From Chionis minor (Eukaryota > Chordata > Aves > Charadriiformes > Chionididae), in NCBI GenBank assembly GCA_013398295.1, contig VZSF01003226.1, forward strand, positions 360,994 to 424,993: a stretch of 64,000 bases of DNA. The letters are read 5' to 3'. A program made the position numbers and the translations under genes. Below, one piece after another: positions 32,061 to 46,500 of the stretch; position 1 is the stretch's first letter; every line of letters begins with the position of its first letter. A model generated the notes under the pieces. The model did no database searches. It was not told the origin of the DNA and worked only from the letters and a program-made list of their open reading frames with translations.

Positions 32061-32157
32061 CCTAAAAACTGCTCTGTGCAGAGCTTTCACTGCCACAGTC
32101 ATAAAGTCATGGAATCATAGAATAGTCTGGGTTGGAAGGGACTTTAAGATTACCTAG
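31684..32157 (+). other. GC-rich 157-codon ORF from the CpG island, doubtful coding
   Basis: An ATG inside the YY1-like site (MEAARGGPQG...) opens a frame that ends within the CR1 fragment. The product is rich in Arg, Gly and Pro, matches no family I know and could be a compositional artefact. If a transcript starts here, plausible donors are CAG|GTACCT (G at 32010), CAG|GTCCTT (G at 32019) and GGC|GTGAGC (G at 31984), which would remove the CR1 part. A noncoding first exon is at least as likely. Confidence 0.2.
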
Positions 32158-32310
32158 TTCCAACCCCCCTGCCATGGGCAGGTACACCTCCCGCTAGACC
32201 TGGTTGCCCAAAGCCCCATCCAGCCTGGTCTTGAACACTTCCACGGATGGAGTATCCACAGCTTCCCTGGGCAACCTGTTCCAGTGCCTCACCACCCCCA
32301 GAGTGAAAAA
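32100..32310 (-). mobile_element. CR1-type LINE fragment, 3' end, 5'-truncated
   Basis: The plus strand starts TCATGGAATCATAGAAT, then CTGGGTTGGAAGGGAC, and later has CCAACCCCCCTGCCATGGGC, TGGTTGCCCAAAGCCCCATC and CCTGGGCAACCTGTTCCAGT. Together these form the reverse complement of the familiar avian CR1 3' region, so the element's sense strand is minus. Similarity fades after about 32300-32330, indicating the usual 5' truncation. It is too short to encode anything. It is the main sequence clue that the genome is a bird's (or a close archosaur's). Confidence 0.92.
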
Positions 32311-35300
32311 TTGCAGAATTTCGTACAATGTATGTAACAATTTTACCCCCATGTCTCCTATTAGGAGGCATCTAGTTACACCGGTAACTTTTTGTTTCCC
32401 ACACCTGCAAGCAAAAAAAATGACAGCACCTTAAAACGCGTCTTAAATGTGTAGATACATTTGTAGTGTGAAAACCACACAGGCTGATTTTCAATCAGTC
32501 AGTATTAAAAGATTAAAACCGTTAATCAAGTTTGTTCAGGTTGCCACTAAAGAGTTTTCAAGGTAGTGCTGTTCAAGTTGACTGTTAAGGATGTAGTGGA
32601 GGTCTTGTACATCTAGAGCACAAAGAGCAAAAGTGAATTTCCAGAAGCCACGGTAGAGAGACACGTGCACACATTGCTTATAGGTAATAGTAAATTATAC
32701 AGTAATTACAGGCTGGTCTAAATCACATTAAACTGTAGGATGTAGGTGTATCTCTAAGAAAATTATAAAGGTGCTTCACGAACACTAGCAGGTCACTTAT
32801 TTGCAAGACACGATGGCTCAGGGGTTCACTACCTATTTCATAAACATTTTGTCTGGAGAAAAAAGTATTGCATAAGGCACAAGTGAGCCCTATCAATGTG
32901 ATTACACCTCAAATGAAGAAGTCTAGCGGGACCCTCTCCAACAAAGTGCTGGCTGAAAGGATGCCTAAAGCAGTGATCAAAATCTTCTGCCATGTTTGAG
33001 ATGTGTTTAATAAGTAAACAGCTTTGCCTCCAAGAACGACCAGTTCCATCGACAGCTGCTCCTAAAGTGAACAAACTGTATTATCCTCAATACTGGCTAA
33101 CTGCTTGGATCAAAAAGAGGTAAGACATTTAGTGGATTTCTGTTATATCTGGATATTTTTGATCGTTGAACCTGTAATATCCTAAAGACATACCCAGTCT
33201 GTTTGACAAAATGTAATATGCATAGCTGTGTTAGTCACTATTGTTTGAATATTCCCTGATTTTCAGTATTGTGTCTGGGATCGGTGTTAGAATGGCAGGT
33301 GTATAGTTACCTGAGTCATCTTAGTTGGTCCAGTATTGAACCCACACACATTGAATGGAAGGCACATAAGTTGAAGGCAGTAGAAGGAAGCGGTGTTTGT
33401 ATGAACTCCAGCATCCACAGGGTTCGTGTGCTTCTTATAAATGCTGGTGAAACTTAGGCTCAGTTATACTTAAGCAACCAATATTTTTTTTATCCCTGCA
33501 ATGAGTTTTTCTTTAGAATTCCTCCTTCTTTCTTTCAGGCTGGAAACCACAAGCAGAAATTTTTAAGCATTCTGAGGATATTTTGGCTTCATAAGGCTCT
33601 CATCACAGTGCTCAGATCAGAATTCCTTAAGATTGTGTAACTTTCTTCCTAAACCTCTATTTAACAGCCATCACCTGCACAGGGTTCTCTTCTATGTTTT
33701 GCTTGTTAGAAAACAAAATTAGTTAGTTTGGAGTTGATCAGGGGAAGAAAATACATTATTTTTGACGGAGTGACAGTCTTCCTTTTTGGTCACTCAGTTT
33801 TTCACAAGTAATTATAACCACTAGTTTTAGTATTGGCATGCTGGATATTTTCCCGTTAATATAAAAGGACACTCAGAGGAAGCAGAGGACATATACCGTG
33901 AGCAGAGGAGGCAGTTAGAATCAAAGCACAGCTCACAAGAAATAGACCCTTTGAGAATATTTCACTGCATAAAAATCTTGCTGGATTGTGATGTACAGAG
34001 AATACAATATCTATATATTTAATGAAGTAATGGCCCAGTTGTCCTCTCCCTTAAGTCAGTAAAAATTAACTTGAATGCTAATATAATGCTATCCTTGATT
34101 CTTTGAGGTAATCCTCAAAAAGCTCAAATGGTAGACGTTTAATAGGGGAACACACTTCTCCAGTATCTCTGAACTATATAAACTAATTGCTTCATTTTAT
34201 TAAGGCAAACCCTGTTCCTTTCAAATCTCCTAAAGTTAATCCCCAGTGTTTATGCTCATTTCAGCTGTTTACATTGGCTTCATAAACCTTCAACCTAAGC
34301 AGAGAAAAAGAAGTAAGGATTCTTCCCATGAAACAGCTCTAGAGGGAAATCCAGACATTGCTTAAATGAAGCATACTTCCTGCTTCAACATAATTAAATT
34401 GTGAGATCTCAAAAACAAAAACAAAAACAGCCTCACCCTAATTTACTGTAAAGCTACAGACCTCTCTGGCAAAAAAACAGCTTTGCTTCCATATGCTACA
34501 GATGGGGAGATTATCATTACCTATGAAGGACATTCCTTCTCATGTTCTTGTTTGGGTATCTGTTTCAAACTGAGAAGGTTCAACTGAAGTAATTGTCACT
34601 TCCACGGGCAAAGCTAACATTTGTTCTGCTGAAGGGAAAAAAATAAATCTGCTGGTTCTAAGGCCCTCAAGAATTTCTGCCTTCGTGTCACAAGTGTGCC
34701 TTTTGCCATCCCTGTGAAGGTAAAAACAGATTCCTCCAACTGGGCTGCGTTTGTAACACCAAATAAAACAAGAGGAGGACTGATCTCTGGCCAAGTGCCA
34801 AGACCTGGCCACATGCACCTTACAAAGCAATCGCTTCCCTTCCATGGACCTAAAACACAACTAGTAGAATATTTGTGCTTTTTTTGTTGGCTGTTTCTTT
34901 AAAGTTCCTGGGGAAAAAAAAAAAAAAAGCAGCTTATTAGAGTGATGTTTTCATAGCACGAAGCTGAGAACACGTACAGGCTGCCCTGGGGAGTCTGGGG
35001 GTGGTGAAAAAAGATGATGCTGGGCATGGGAAGTGGAAAGGGAGGACGCTGGTGTTGTGTTTGCCTGCTGCATGCTGACTGCTGGAATGGGCTGCACATG
35101 CACCATCTCCTCGTCTGGACACTGTCTGGGACAGCACTAGATGACACGAGCCAAACCTTTTCCAGGACACATGCTTGCAGTTAAGCATAATGAGCAATTA
35201 GCAGTCCAGTGCTTAAGCCCATTTCCAGGCCCTGTTTTTTTCTAGTGCTGTAGACACAGCTTTAGAGTCCTTTGGGCAAAAACCATCATGCGTTTGATCA

Positions 35301-38300
35301 GTAGAGATGCCTTTAATTTTAGAAGTTCTCAGACCAGGGCTCCCTAAAGCAGCTTAAGAAGTTTCTGCTGCTGGCTGTTTTCTTCACCACCACCTTCAGC
35401 TGTCCTGGCACAGCTTTGCATGTAGCAAGGAGGCTGATCTGAAGGTGGGCTGAGACCTTACAGCTGTAGCAAAACTGAGCTGAAGCTTCGTCTGAAGTGC
35501 AAACAATATGTAGTAACAAATATTCTTTTTAAAAAATCAACACTTAAAGAACTCCAGGTGGACATCCCAATTACATTTGACTTCAATATTTTTGCCTTGG
35601 TTCCTGTCCTGTAAAATGATAGTAATACTTCAAGTCAGCAGGGAACTAAAGCTAAAATGTTCACACCCTTCTGGTTTAAATGGACCATGATGCAATCATG
35701 GTGTGTGAAATGGTGCTGGCATCAAGGCATGAAGCCTGCAGGCGTCCAGGCAGCAGGCTGTACAATCCTTAGGCCTTCAGTTGTATTTGCAGTTTTATCT
35801 TCAGATTTGCCGTTCGGTGGCCCAAGACTCTTGGAAGACTCTGAGCGCACTTAACTCTGAGAGAAGCTTGACGACGGTAGTGGAGTGGGGTCATTGAAGC
35901 AGCAGAAGTATTTGAGGAGGAAGGGGGGGGAAGGATGAAACATTCATAATCACAAGTAATTCAGTGGGTGTTCATTGAGGCTTTACAAACGAATAGAATA
36001 GATATCCACATAGAATAAATATGAGGAAGATATACAAAATTTTGCTGTTATCCTACAGGGTCTGTTGTTATTTTATGCTGCTACAGAGGGCAAAAGACTG
36101 CAGGGGAAGAAGTAGAAATAAGGTATTTATGCATACCACATACCATGGAAATGAATTGTCTGTAGTAGAAAACACACTCTGGGCATTAGAATCGCGGATA
36201 CTTTTCTTGGGAAAGAAATGGCTCTCTTGGAATGCAAACCTCCCTTATTCCTGGCCTTCGCAGTGCGGCATCATAAATAATGCAGTAAGCTGCTGCCCCG
36301 AAGTCAGGAGCTTGGAAAGGAAAAAGAAAATACAGACCCTATGGCTGCCTTGGGTCTTCCAGAGAAGTGCTGAGCGAGGCAGGGTGTAAGAGGGCATGTG
36401 CAATTTGCGTGGGGAGGAAATAACTCCCATCACTGCAGGAGAGCTTGGTGGATGATGGTTGGTTGGGTGGTTGAGCAGAAGCGGCCTGTGCCAGGCGGAG
36501 CAGAGGGCACCCCGGGCTCCCAAACTGAGGGCAGAAGCAGCCGTTTTCTGGATACAGGGAGCACGGCCGGGCTGCGCACCAGCAACCATCCCCTGGCTGT
36601 CGGAGCAGGTTGCCCAAGGTGTGAGGAGCACAGCCTTAGAAGTCAGCCTTTTCCATTCTGCACTGCCCACAGCACAGAAGAGTGGTTTCTTGGTTTCTTT
36701 GTAGAGCCACTCCCTGGGTATTGATGCTTGCAGGGAGGCAGTCCCTTGATGCCATCTGCAGAAAAGTCCTTGAGTTTAGGCAGCTGCAGAGACTGAGGTG
36801 AAATCCTTGCCTTTTGGAGGGGACCTTGGCATACACACATGGCTTTTGTTTTCCTCTTTAATAGCTCTGTAACCCCAGCAATCCTGCTCTTCTCCATCCC
36901 CCGTTTCCTATTTTAACATTTTTGACTTTTGCCCGCTTTCATCGTATCATTTTTTGTCCCCCACAACCATTTGGTTTTCCTCAGGTGTTTTTCCCACCCA
37001 CCTCCCATTTTTGTGGGGTAGGGAGAGATGAAGTGACATTTTGTTTTATAAAGAAATAGGCTGATACCTCTCCCTGGCATGGAAGATCAGTAACAAAATT
37101 TGCATCTGCTTTTTCACCTAAGCCTCTTTTTCATTCCCATTCAGCTGTCCAAATAAGAAGCTTGAGAGCACCTCCCTGAGGTTTTCTAGTAGTGCTCAGG
37201 AAAGACTCCCAGCATAAAAAGTTCCATGTAAGCAACTTCCACCCTGCCTGTGACACAGCTTCTCGTCTCCCCATGCAGCCTTCAGCTCCCCTCACCTCCC
37301 ACTGCCTTGGTTGGCACATGCAGGTTCCCACTGATGTACTTTGGATGTAGGGGGTTTTGCATGACTCGGAAAGGGAAGCGTGAGCACATGCATGCGGTCA
37401 AGATTTTTCTTCATGTAGCTGTAAGAGTATAAACTGGCAATTCATTAAAGTAAATGGTGGCCGATACAAAAATCTGACCCTGTGCACTTGTTCAAAGAGT
37501 CAGAAAAGTTGATGTGAAGTACAGGTAAGCAAATTGCATCTTCTCTTGAACTATGAAATTACCTTTTGCAAAGAGAGGCATGTCCTCATGCTGCCAAACG
37601 TACTGCATACCTTCAGTTGATATGCTGATACAGAAAAGTCTTTCTTTTCGTATGACCATTCTTTTGCTAAGCTCTGTTTTTCATGATCATCTTATTCCAA
37701 AGTATAAAGAAGGGGAGAGACTTTAAAACGAAATACCTAAGATAACAAGGTACAATATGGTCTTTTATTCTGTGAGGTCATTCAGTCAACACCTTCTATT
37801 CCTCCCTTTGCTTCTGTACCTGTACATTGAATGAGTCAGACAAAGCAAAGTTTCAGAAGTCAAGGTACAGAGTGTCATTGAAATATGATTTTGCATTCTT
37901 GAAAGGGTTATCTGTCTCTAGTACAACAGGATCTGGACTATACAATTTGTGGAACATCAATGTGAAAAAGTTACCAAGGTAACCTTTGGAAGACACAAAT
38001 AACAGTGCCTTCTATAATGAAGATCTATTTCCATGGAACTTTCTTGACAGTTTTTCATCCGACATGACAAGAGTACTTCTGAATTATTTCTAAATGAACT
38101 GACATGGCAAAATCCATATTGAGGAAATTGTTTCTTAACTTAATCTGCTTTTATTCTTTTCATGAAATAAATAATGGTGGAGGTAAAGACTGATTTTAAA
38201 GTTTTAAATTCATATTTTCACATGTTTATAGCTTGTCCAGTAGTTGGACATTTTTCGTGCTTTATTTGACCCATGTGCTTTTAAGTGACTTTTTTTTTAT

Positions 38301-41300
38301 CATTCACAAAAGTCTTTTAGGCATCTCCTGAGTTATTTAGACACTGAACATAAATTTATGTAGCTAAAACATTTTGAGGTTGTGTATTTTCTTTTCTTGC
38401 TTGCTTGGATAACCCCAAAATAACTTTGGCTTGAAACTTAGCATGTAGTTACTTTGGAACAGAATGACATTTTTCAGAGGGCTCAGAAGGAAAATTCTCT
38501 CTGAAATGGTGAAGCCCTCCATGCTCTTCACCATATGATGTGCATTTGCAAAGGAGTCCTTTAGTTCAGAGTGGCAGTCCTGGCTTCATGGGAAATAACC
38601 GTGAATGGCCTTTGCTGTCCTCACAGTGAGGATCTGACTAATGGCTTTTGGAATAGTAAGTGTAGGAAGGGGTGGAGTTCTGGGAGCAGTTATGTGTCTT
38701 CTCACATTTTCTTCCTCTCTTCCCAAGCTGAGACAAATTATTGTGGACAGACAATAGCCCTGGCTACAATTATAAAATGAAGGATACTTGGCATGAGGTA
38801 GGGGTCAGAGGTGGATGTATGAGTTGAGGACTAAGAGTGGTGAGCAGCAGATGGTGTGGGAAAGAATTTGTGGAGTCAGATCAATCTCTGAGAATTATGC
38901 ATCTGCAGTGTGAAACTCCACCCTCTCAGTCCTTCCTTTGCTTCCAGGCTCAGATTGACTTGGAAAACAGTTCAGAAATATAGAGTACATGTTCCCCAAT
39001 TCTTCTGCCCACTCAGTCCATCTTAATTAAGTTATAAGGAAGGCTATGCAAAGCAGTCTGAAAATGGGAGTGGAAAAATAAAGCTTTTGTTTTCACCACT
39101 CTCTCATTGCCAGAGACTTTCTCCCATTTCTTAGGATACCACCCAAGGTTCTATTCATGAACTACTCCACAATGAGCTTCTCTTAATATTGTTTCACTGT
39201 GTATAACTACTACTGTGAAAAAAAGACCAAGTGGTGAGGAATGTCTGAGCAGGCTGGTGGCTGGGTCCTTCCTCCGGGAGGTTGGACCTGGATCTGCCCG
39301 TGCTCCAGTGACTGTTTAATTATTCACAGAGAATGCTAAATGTCAAGAGGAAAACCTGTTGTTCTAGCCTAGTCTTGCAGCTGGTGACCACAGGAGCACC
39401 TCAAATATGGGGAGAGGTGGATTCAGATTTCTAAGGTAGAGACTACCATAGCCCTGGTCTATCCCACCTTAAACAAGTTCTCTTCAATGAACTGGGAGTA
39501 ACAACTCTCTTTTTCTAATAGTTCTGTGATTTTTCTCCCCCCATAATCAAACCTATCTAATAACCTAATATTTAAATTAATTTCAGTACAACTAAAATTA
39601 ATTTCCCAGTTAGTGGGATTTTTTTGCTTTCATTTCTTTTCTTCAGTTTTAGATATAAGCTTTATTATTAAAAATCTAATAATATAAATGTTCCCACTAT
39701 GTTTTATTAGTAAAATTCAGGGGGTTGTACGTGCTAAATTAAAGAAATTACTTCCTCTTGCCTATTACTCAGGCTGCTATCATTGGTACATAGAGAATTA
39801 AAAATGTATTTTCATACTCTTTCAAGCCTTGAGTAATTCCTTTCTCAACATACTTAGTTTGTGCTAAATGAGTGCATCTTTGTTCTTTCTTGTCTCTTCT
39901 GCCTTCTGGTATTAGTTGGTGTGGTCTGGGCTAACCAACCTTTTCCCAAGGAAGAACTGTTCAGGTAAAGAATGCACAGTGCAATTTGTTTATTTTACCA
40001 TTTGCAAATACAACTAAACAGAGGTAACGCAGCCTGAAAAGAGAAAGCATGAAACCTTCTCAGATGGTGGGCTTGCCTATGTTCTTTGGTTGTATTGCTG
40101 GAGGCTGAAAATTAGTGTCTGCTTCAGTGTCTGGCTTAAACTGTGCCTAAATCTTTAAGGTTAGGACAAGTTCCTCTTTCAGAAAAAGAGAGCTTCTTAG
40201 CTGTCCTTCTTGTCATTATATCTGTGTGCATAATTTGGAGAAATTTAGGGACAAGCTGCAAAATAGGAAATGCATATGACCTGGTTAATGTAGATTTACC
40301 GGCACACTTTGATATGGGTCCATTTAATGGACTAGTTAGGCTAAAGGCAGCAGGGGATCCTCCTTGAACCATAGGAAAGAATAAAAAACTTGGCTACAGG
40401 ACAAAACAAAATACAGAGGGGAAAAATGGATTTTTGCCTAATAAGGAGAAAGAGAAAGCACTAAATGATTTTCCAGTAAAGCCTATTGTTGTTACCTGTC
40501 TTTTTAATAATGATTAGATCTTGAGAGAGGAAAGTGAGCTACACACATTAATCTTGTATTGATCTAGAGCCCCTTGTACTTGTAGGCAAGTGAATGGGCC
40601 AGTACAAACTGACATTCGATCGGTCAAAACTATGAAGTTTTGAGGCAACAGCACTTTAAGTCATGTTTTTATCTGCAGGCATGGCTTTTTCATTTGATTT
40701 CAAAATGGTGCAGATACCTAAATGCCCAAGTCAGCAAAATAGGTTGCCATCATCTGCTTGAAAATTAAGTGAGCTGGTAAGATACAGCAAAAGTACTTAA
40801 GAAATGACTGCCTGGAGTTGTACTACTAGCTGATGGATGGTAACAATGAAATGCTTAATTCATCTTTAGTGAAAGCAAGATCTTTTCGATTGGTTCTTTT
40901 TGATAAGCCCTGGGCACAGAGGTCATCACACCAGTCCCCAGGGGATGCCCTTCTGACCAGCGAACGAGCAGATCCAATGGCATCTTCCACTGACAGCATG
41001 CATCACTGTGGCTGCTGTTGGAATAAAGGGACCTGGCATTCAAGGGAGGCCAAAACAAAAGCTGAGAAAAATAATGGCAGCCCTGGGACCACCAGTGTGA
41101 CAACACTGAAGGCAGCTGCTTTGTCACATCCAAATTCAAGAGGTGAACATCATCCCTGAATACTCAACGGTTTCTGCACAGAGCCTCTGGGGCTCTTCAA
41201 GGCAGAAGTGAAATGAGGATGATGCCCAGACTGTTGGGAACAGGGCAGTGACAGTGACGTGGGAAGCTCTTGGTATTCTGCTGCTCCCAACCACAGGCAT

Positions 41301-43500
41301 CTTAAGACACCCAGGGGTCAGAACAACCAGCCATGTTAACAGGCACAGAAGGCAACTTGACAGGTCTTTTGCCTGCTTGGGTTTTTTTTCTCTCTGTTTT
41401 GGTTTTTGGTGGTGATGATGGTGTTTTTTTTCTGCCAGATCTTGTGTGCTTTGCCATGAGGAAGTTTCAGCGTTGCCTGCTACATCTTGTCCACAGCCTG
41501 CCTGTGCGATTCAGTCCCTCACACTTCAGTGTAGTCCAGGCATGGGCATGCAAGTCTACATTTCCCTCCCCTGCTCCATTGTGCCGGCTGTGTCCTGACA
41601 CTCTCACCCAATTCGTCACACACCTCATATGGCAGCAATTTTAAGAAAGCAAATGCAGGCACAGGTATTACCACTGTCTTTTTATTGGTTAGGTTGCTGG
41701 GTCTGCTTTTGTTTTCCTAAGTTCTTATTCCAAACCCGATTTTGTGTAGTAAAGTGAAAATAGGCAGGGTTCATTTGCTCTCTCTGGCAAATACTTATCA
41801 GTCCTTCTTTAATCCATACATAGTGTACTAGGGGTTGTAAAACCGAACTGAAGGTATTCAAGGTGTCCCCTGAGATGTCTGATGGTTCTGTCCAATTGCT
41901 TTCTCCTGTCCATAAGTTCAGGTACTAGTGGATACCCTGTGCTTGAACAGTGTCAGGGTGTGTTGGTCTGGATTCCCCTGGGCTTAAGTAAGATGCAGTT
42001 TCCCTGATTAGAGTAGTCACCAGGAATTAAAGGACAAGTTAATGTCCTAATTAAATCAGTCACAAGAAGTTTACCTCTTCAGCAGAGCTATACTTAATAG
42101 ATGCCTTGCTAATTAGGGTGGGAAAGGAGAAATACAGTCAGTATACAGTCAGTAGCTGCTTTGGGGAGCCCAAGGCCAGGATGAAAGCTGTCAAAAACAG
42201 TGGACCCAAGTCTGAGGAAAATGTGAAAATCTGTTTTGATAATGATCTTCTTGACAGCTTGCTAGAAAAAAAGGAATGGGTGAGGTATCTTGCTTGCAAC
42301 CAATTATCAAGTGCATAAGATGTGTTATGCTTATTTTCCTTGTATGTGTCAGCTAAGAATAACTAAACGTGGCCAGCAAACCAGAGGCCTCCAAGTGCCC
42401 AGAGGAGTAGAGACCCTAAGCCCAGGTCCAGGTCTGCTCCAGCGATGCCCAGCATCTCAGTGCCCAGGGGCCCAGGGGGGCTGCAGGATGCTCCTTCATC
42501 GAGCATCGAACGAGGGCTGCTTTGGCAGTTTGTGGCAAAACCTGCAAATCCAGGAGAGCTGGTGTTGGATGGAATCTCCTTGGTGGGCAGTGGGGACTGA
42601 CATGAGTCTTGGGGGTCTTCTCAGATTGGGAGTAACGTAGGAGGAGAGCTGAAAAAGGCTGAATAATCTATGAGGTGGATCATTTCCAACAGCCTAGAAA
42701 ATTGCTTTTTCCAGTACTGAGTTCGGAGAGACAGGATGTTGGGATTATAGAGCTGCTAGTTGGAGTAAATTGCTCATTCCCATCCCATATTAATACAATA
42801 TTTGGCATCCAAAGGATGACATTTTGCACTTAGATTCCTGTGTAAACTAAATCACTTTACATGACACTGTTGTTTTTATATTTCTACTTAATTTATTTAT
42901 TGAAGTCAATTGTTTATATCAGACTACTCATGCAATGTCCAAACTTCTTCGGATCATGTATACTAAGCTGTTAAGCAGAATAACCTTGGCTACTGAAAGT
43001 GGCATAGATTTATCTCTCATACATATCTGAGAATACCAAGGACTAGGAAAACGTTCCTGAGAAATTTTTAAAGTACCTTTTGGAAAGAAGATATGAGAAA
43101 ACTGATTTACACCTATAGAGCATGATATAGACTGATAATAATATGTAAGAAACATATGGTCTATATATACAGCATGAATTTAAATATGAAGGCTGACGGG
43201 CATTTTACTGATTGAGTTCCAGAAAAAGTAACAGATGGGAAAAGACATGGTTATTTAAGGGCTGAGAAATGAGTACAAATACTATTAGACTTTGACTGTA
43301 TTTCAGTGAATAAACAAATGCAGTCCTCACTCCACAGTAACATAACATGTCATTCCAATGCTAAACACAGTCGGAGGTAAGGAAGAGGCTTCATCTGATT
43401 GTTTTATGGTCATCTCCTACATTTAACAATACATTGAAGTGAAATCTAAGTGCGGGCAAGGAAAAAAAGAAAATAATTCTATACAATTGCCTATTTACAA
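32311..43500. other. Intergenic sequence, nothing coding recognised
   Basis: Unique-looking sequence with scattered AT-rich stretches (for example 39530-39730) and a CAAAAA triplet repeat near 34411-34430. ORFs of up to about 140 codons (such as 36245-36670 minus and 40833-41159 plus) overlap ORFs on the opposite strand and have no recognisable motif. The complementary open frames at 40136-40372 are also unassigned. No further CR1, LTR or tRNA was noticed. Confidence 0.55.
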
Positions 43501-46500
43501 ATTATAAGAGACTATGATCTGCTATAGTTTACTACCAAGGAGGTGCTGAAGCCCATTGATCTCCTCACAGGCAAGCTGAGGGTACTCTGGTCTTGGCAGC
43601 CTGCTGGAGATGCTGTCGCTGACTGTCGGCAGTGCGGCTTTGCCCAGCGTTCCCAGCAAGAGGCCACCACCGAGCCCCCTCCTTATGCAGGGAAGCAGGA
43701 CCTGTCGGATAACCACAGCTTTACCTGACTTTTCCAGGACTTCTCTGCAGCACTGTGTGGTTTTTTTCTTGCACAGTAGTTAGTTTTCCTCATTGCAGGA
43801 AAGCTCTGTGTACTGTTAACATGGATGCAGTTATGTGTATGGAAATGCCTTCCCCCCAGCTTTGCATTGCCTTGCTATAGCTTGCGTGCCCTGAGTTAAG
43901 TGATGTTCAGCCCTAAGTTGCATTTGTGCAGATGATTTCATGGCAAAGGCACAGCACTAAACTGATTACTAGCTTACATTTTATTTGTTAAATATTTACT
44001 GCCAACAGCTTACAGCCTCTCTGGAGACAGATGATTACATTTTCCACCCTATTATGAAAATAATTCTCCTCCCTTCTTCAGGATGCCTTTTCTGTTTAAG
44101 CAAATTTAAATACCTGATGTTTTGCAAGACTTGCTCTGGTTAAGTCACTGCCATCTATTTCCTTCTGTCGTGATCTCAAATGAGTTTGGGAAGATAATAA
44201 AACTTTCTGTAACACACTGATTGGTTCTCTTAATTAACAGGGCTGAATACAACCAAAAATACAGTTTCCAAAATATTCAGCCTCAGCCCAATACAGTTCT
44301 GTGTTGCTTCAGGTGTCATTTTAGCATGCTGTAATATTCCCAGGAACTCTGATTGTCTCTTTGCAGATGATGTTATTATAAATAGGACAGCATTTTTCAA
44401 ATAGGTTATTCCTGGTGCAAATGATTTGCAACGGCGGCCTTGATTTTTGTGGAGGCATATGCAAACATTCTTCCTGATATTTGGCTGCTTCTATTAAAAA
44501 GCCAAGAAAGGGAATGAACAGCACTTCATATTTTAATGACTGGAAAATGCCGTTCAAGGAGGTGCCCTTTTCATCTTTTCGGGTAAGAAGTGCACTTCTG
44601 GTACTGCTGAGAACCTCTGGACCTCTTGGTACATGAACCTCTTGAGAAACCCTGTTGCAGAGATTGTGCAAACGTGTTACGGCACCCGTGTCTGGATCCT
44701 ACAGCGCAGAAAACTTCATCTTGTTTAATAGTTCCAGCTGAGGGTGGAAAGATATCTTTCCAGCCTGGAATGATTTCTTGAATATAAGATAAACATTGCC
44801 AGGTTTATAGCCAAGCTGAAATGTGCAAGTCATGGATTAACGCCCCTTTTGTGCAACTTCTCAGCTAATTACTTAATTCTGAGCGCATGAAGAGTTCCCC
44901 TGATCACGCATGTGTTTTCAGAGGATACTTCAGCTGCACAACTATGCTTGTAAGATTGAAACTTTGTATGAAATAGCTTGTTTTATTAGGTGCTTAGGCT
45001 ATAGTTTGACAAGATGATTTAGGGTGTCTCGTACCGTATCTAACAAGCACGGATTGCAAAGTGCTAGACAAACTCACTCTGCTGGTTCATACTGGTTCAA
45101 AAAATGTACATAGGAGGTATGTCTTTTGTCCTGGAGACTTGCACAGTCTGTCTGAATTGTTGTTATTATATAAGGTGTATGTAAGGTATTATATCAAGTA
45201 TTATAACACCTTTTGGCTGAGGCATTGTTTCTCCTCCTGTGGCTGGCATAAAACCAACATACATAACATACTTTGCACACTGATTCAGCATACTGCAGAG
45301 GCATTCACATCTGATATCGTCAAATTTGTGCTGCCAGGTGATCTAATAGCACAGCTTCTGTATCCATTACCATGAGTTAGGTCACTTTTTACAGGAGAAG
45401 CTAATCCAAAAATCAGCAAAACTCCCTCTGAAGTCTGGGGCCTTTGGATCAAGTCAGTCTCTTACTTGCTTTGCTCCCACTAGGTTGAAACAGACTGCAT
45501 AACTTAATTGGTTTTAAAAGAATGCTTCGTTTCTTAAGAGAACAACTTTGACTTAGTCTCCTTCAGTAAAATGGTGTAGAAGTGACTGTCCCGCAAATAA
45601 GGAGCAGTAAGGAGCTTTTAAGAAAAAGCATTTTATATTTAACAGTGCCACATCTTAACTAATTTTTAAACTGATGTATTTGTAGGGGGTTTTTGAAAGA
45701 AATCTTCAGTGTAGTTATTGGTTTAGTCATGTATTATTAGCCGTGGGAAGGAACGTGTGATGTGATGTGATACCTGTCATGAGATCAGCGCCTGGCTGGA
45801 AGATGACCTCAGCCTTGGGCAGATAGCTAAGGCATCTGACCTTGGTATCTGCTTAAGCTACAGAAATTAGACGTAGTTTGGGATTTCAAAGGCTTCAAAT
45901 GTGGGAGTGTTTCGATCTGGTTTTAGTTTTCGTCTGGCTTAATTATGGTGCTCTGTTGGCACAGTCTGCTGCTGGTTTCATTCTCCGCGTAGCAAATCAG
46001 AATGCACTCCTGATTCTCTTGACAACGATGCTGTTCCCAAAGCCATACCCATCGTAAGGCTTGTGGCTGAAGGAAAAAAATAACAGCTGCTCACAGAGCT
46101 GTGTCTCAGACCTTTTCAGACCTGTAGTTTGATTCCTGAAATATGTTTCTCTACGTTGTCTTCCAAAAGGTGTGCGCCTGCCAGGCCGAGTGGGGCCAGC
46201 CTTATCAAGATGGTCATGGAGGCTGGGAGGTTTCACATCCCAGGTGAAACCGCATTACCTCATCTTTCCAGGTAATCGTTCACCTGCTTGCACACGTGCT
46301 TCTGGCTACAGACTCACTGCGTGAGGAATGCTGAAGTCACAAAAAAAGGCTGTAGGTTGCTGTGGGAGTAGTTAATGTCAGGAAAACCAGCCAGCCGTCA
46401 GCTCTCTGCGGCGTTTGATACGGGTTCAGCAGTCCCTGCTTCTCTGAGTCTCAGTGCAGCCCCAGCATTCTGCACCAGTAGATTGTGAGATTGCAGAGGG

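Noticed and set aside
32838..33074. 78-codon minus-strand ORF with protein-like composition
   Set aside because: No family recognised and no splice sites of note; too short to separate from chance without alignments.
36245..36836. Cluster of overlapping ORFs of 60-141 codons on both strands
   Set aside because: Moderately GC-rich sequence with few stops. The products have no conserved motif and compete for the same bases.
40136..40372. Complementary open frames on both strands with a hydrophobic segment
   Set aside because: Both frames are short, no family is recognised and there are no splice or regulatory features. A chance stop-free patch is the simplest reading.
42660..42710. Possible second CR1 3' terminus (AATCTATGAGG...TTTCCAAC)
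   Set aside because: Only isolated words match and the order and flanking CR1 sequence are missing.
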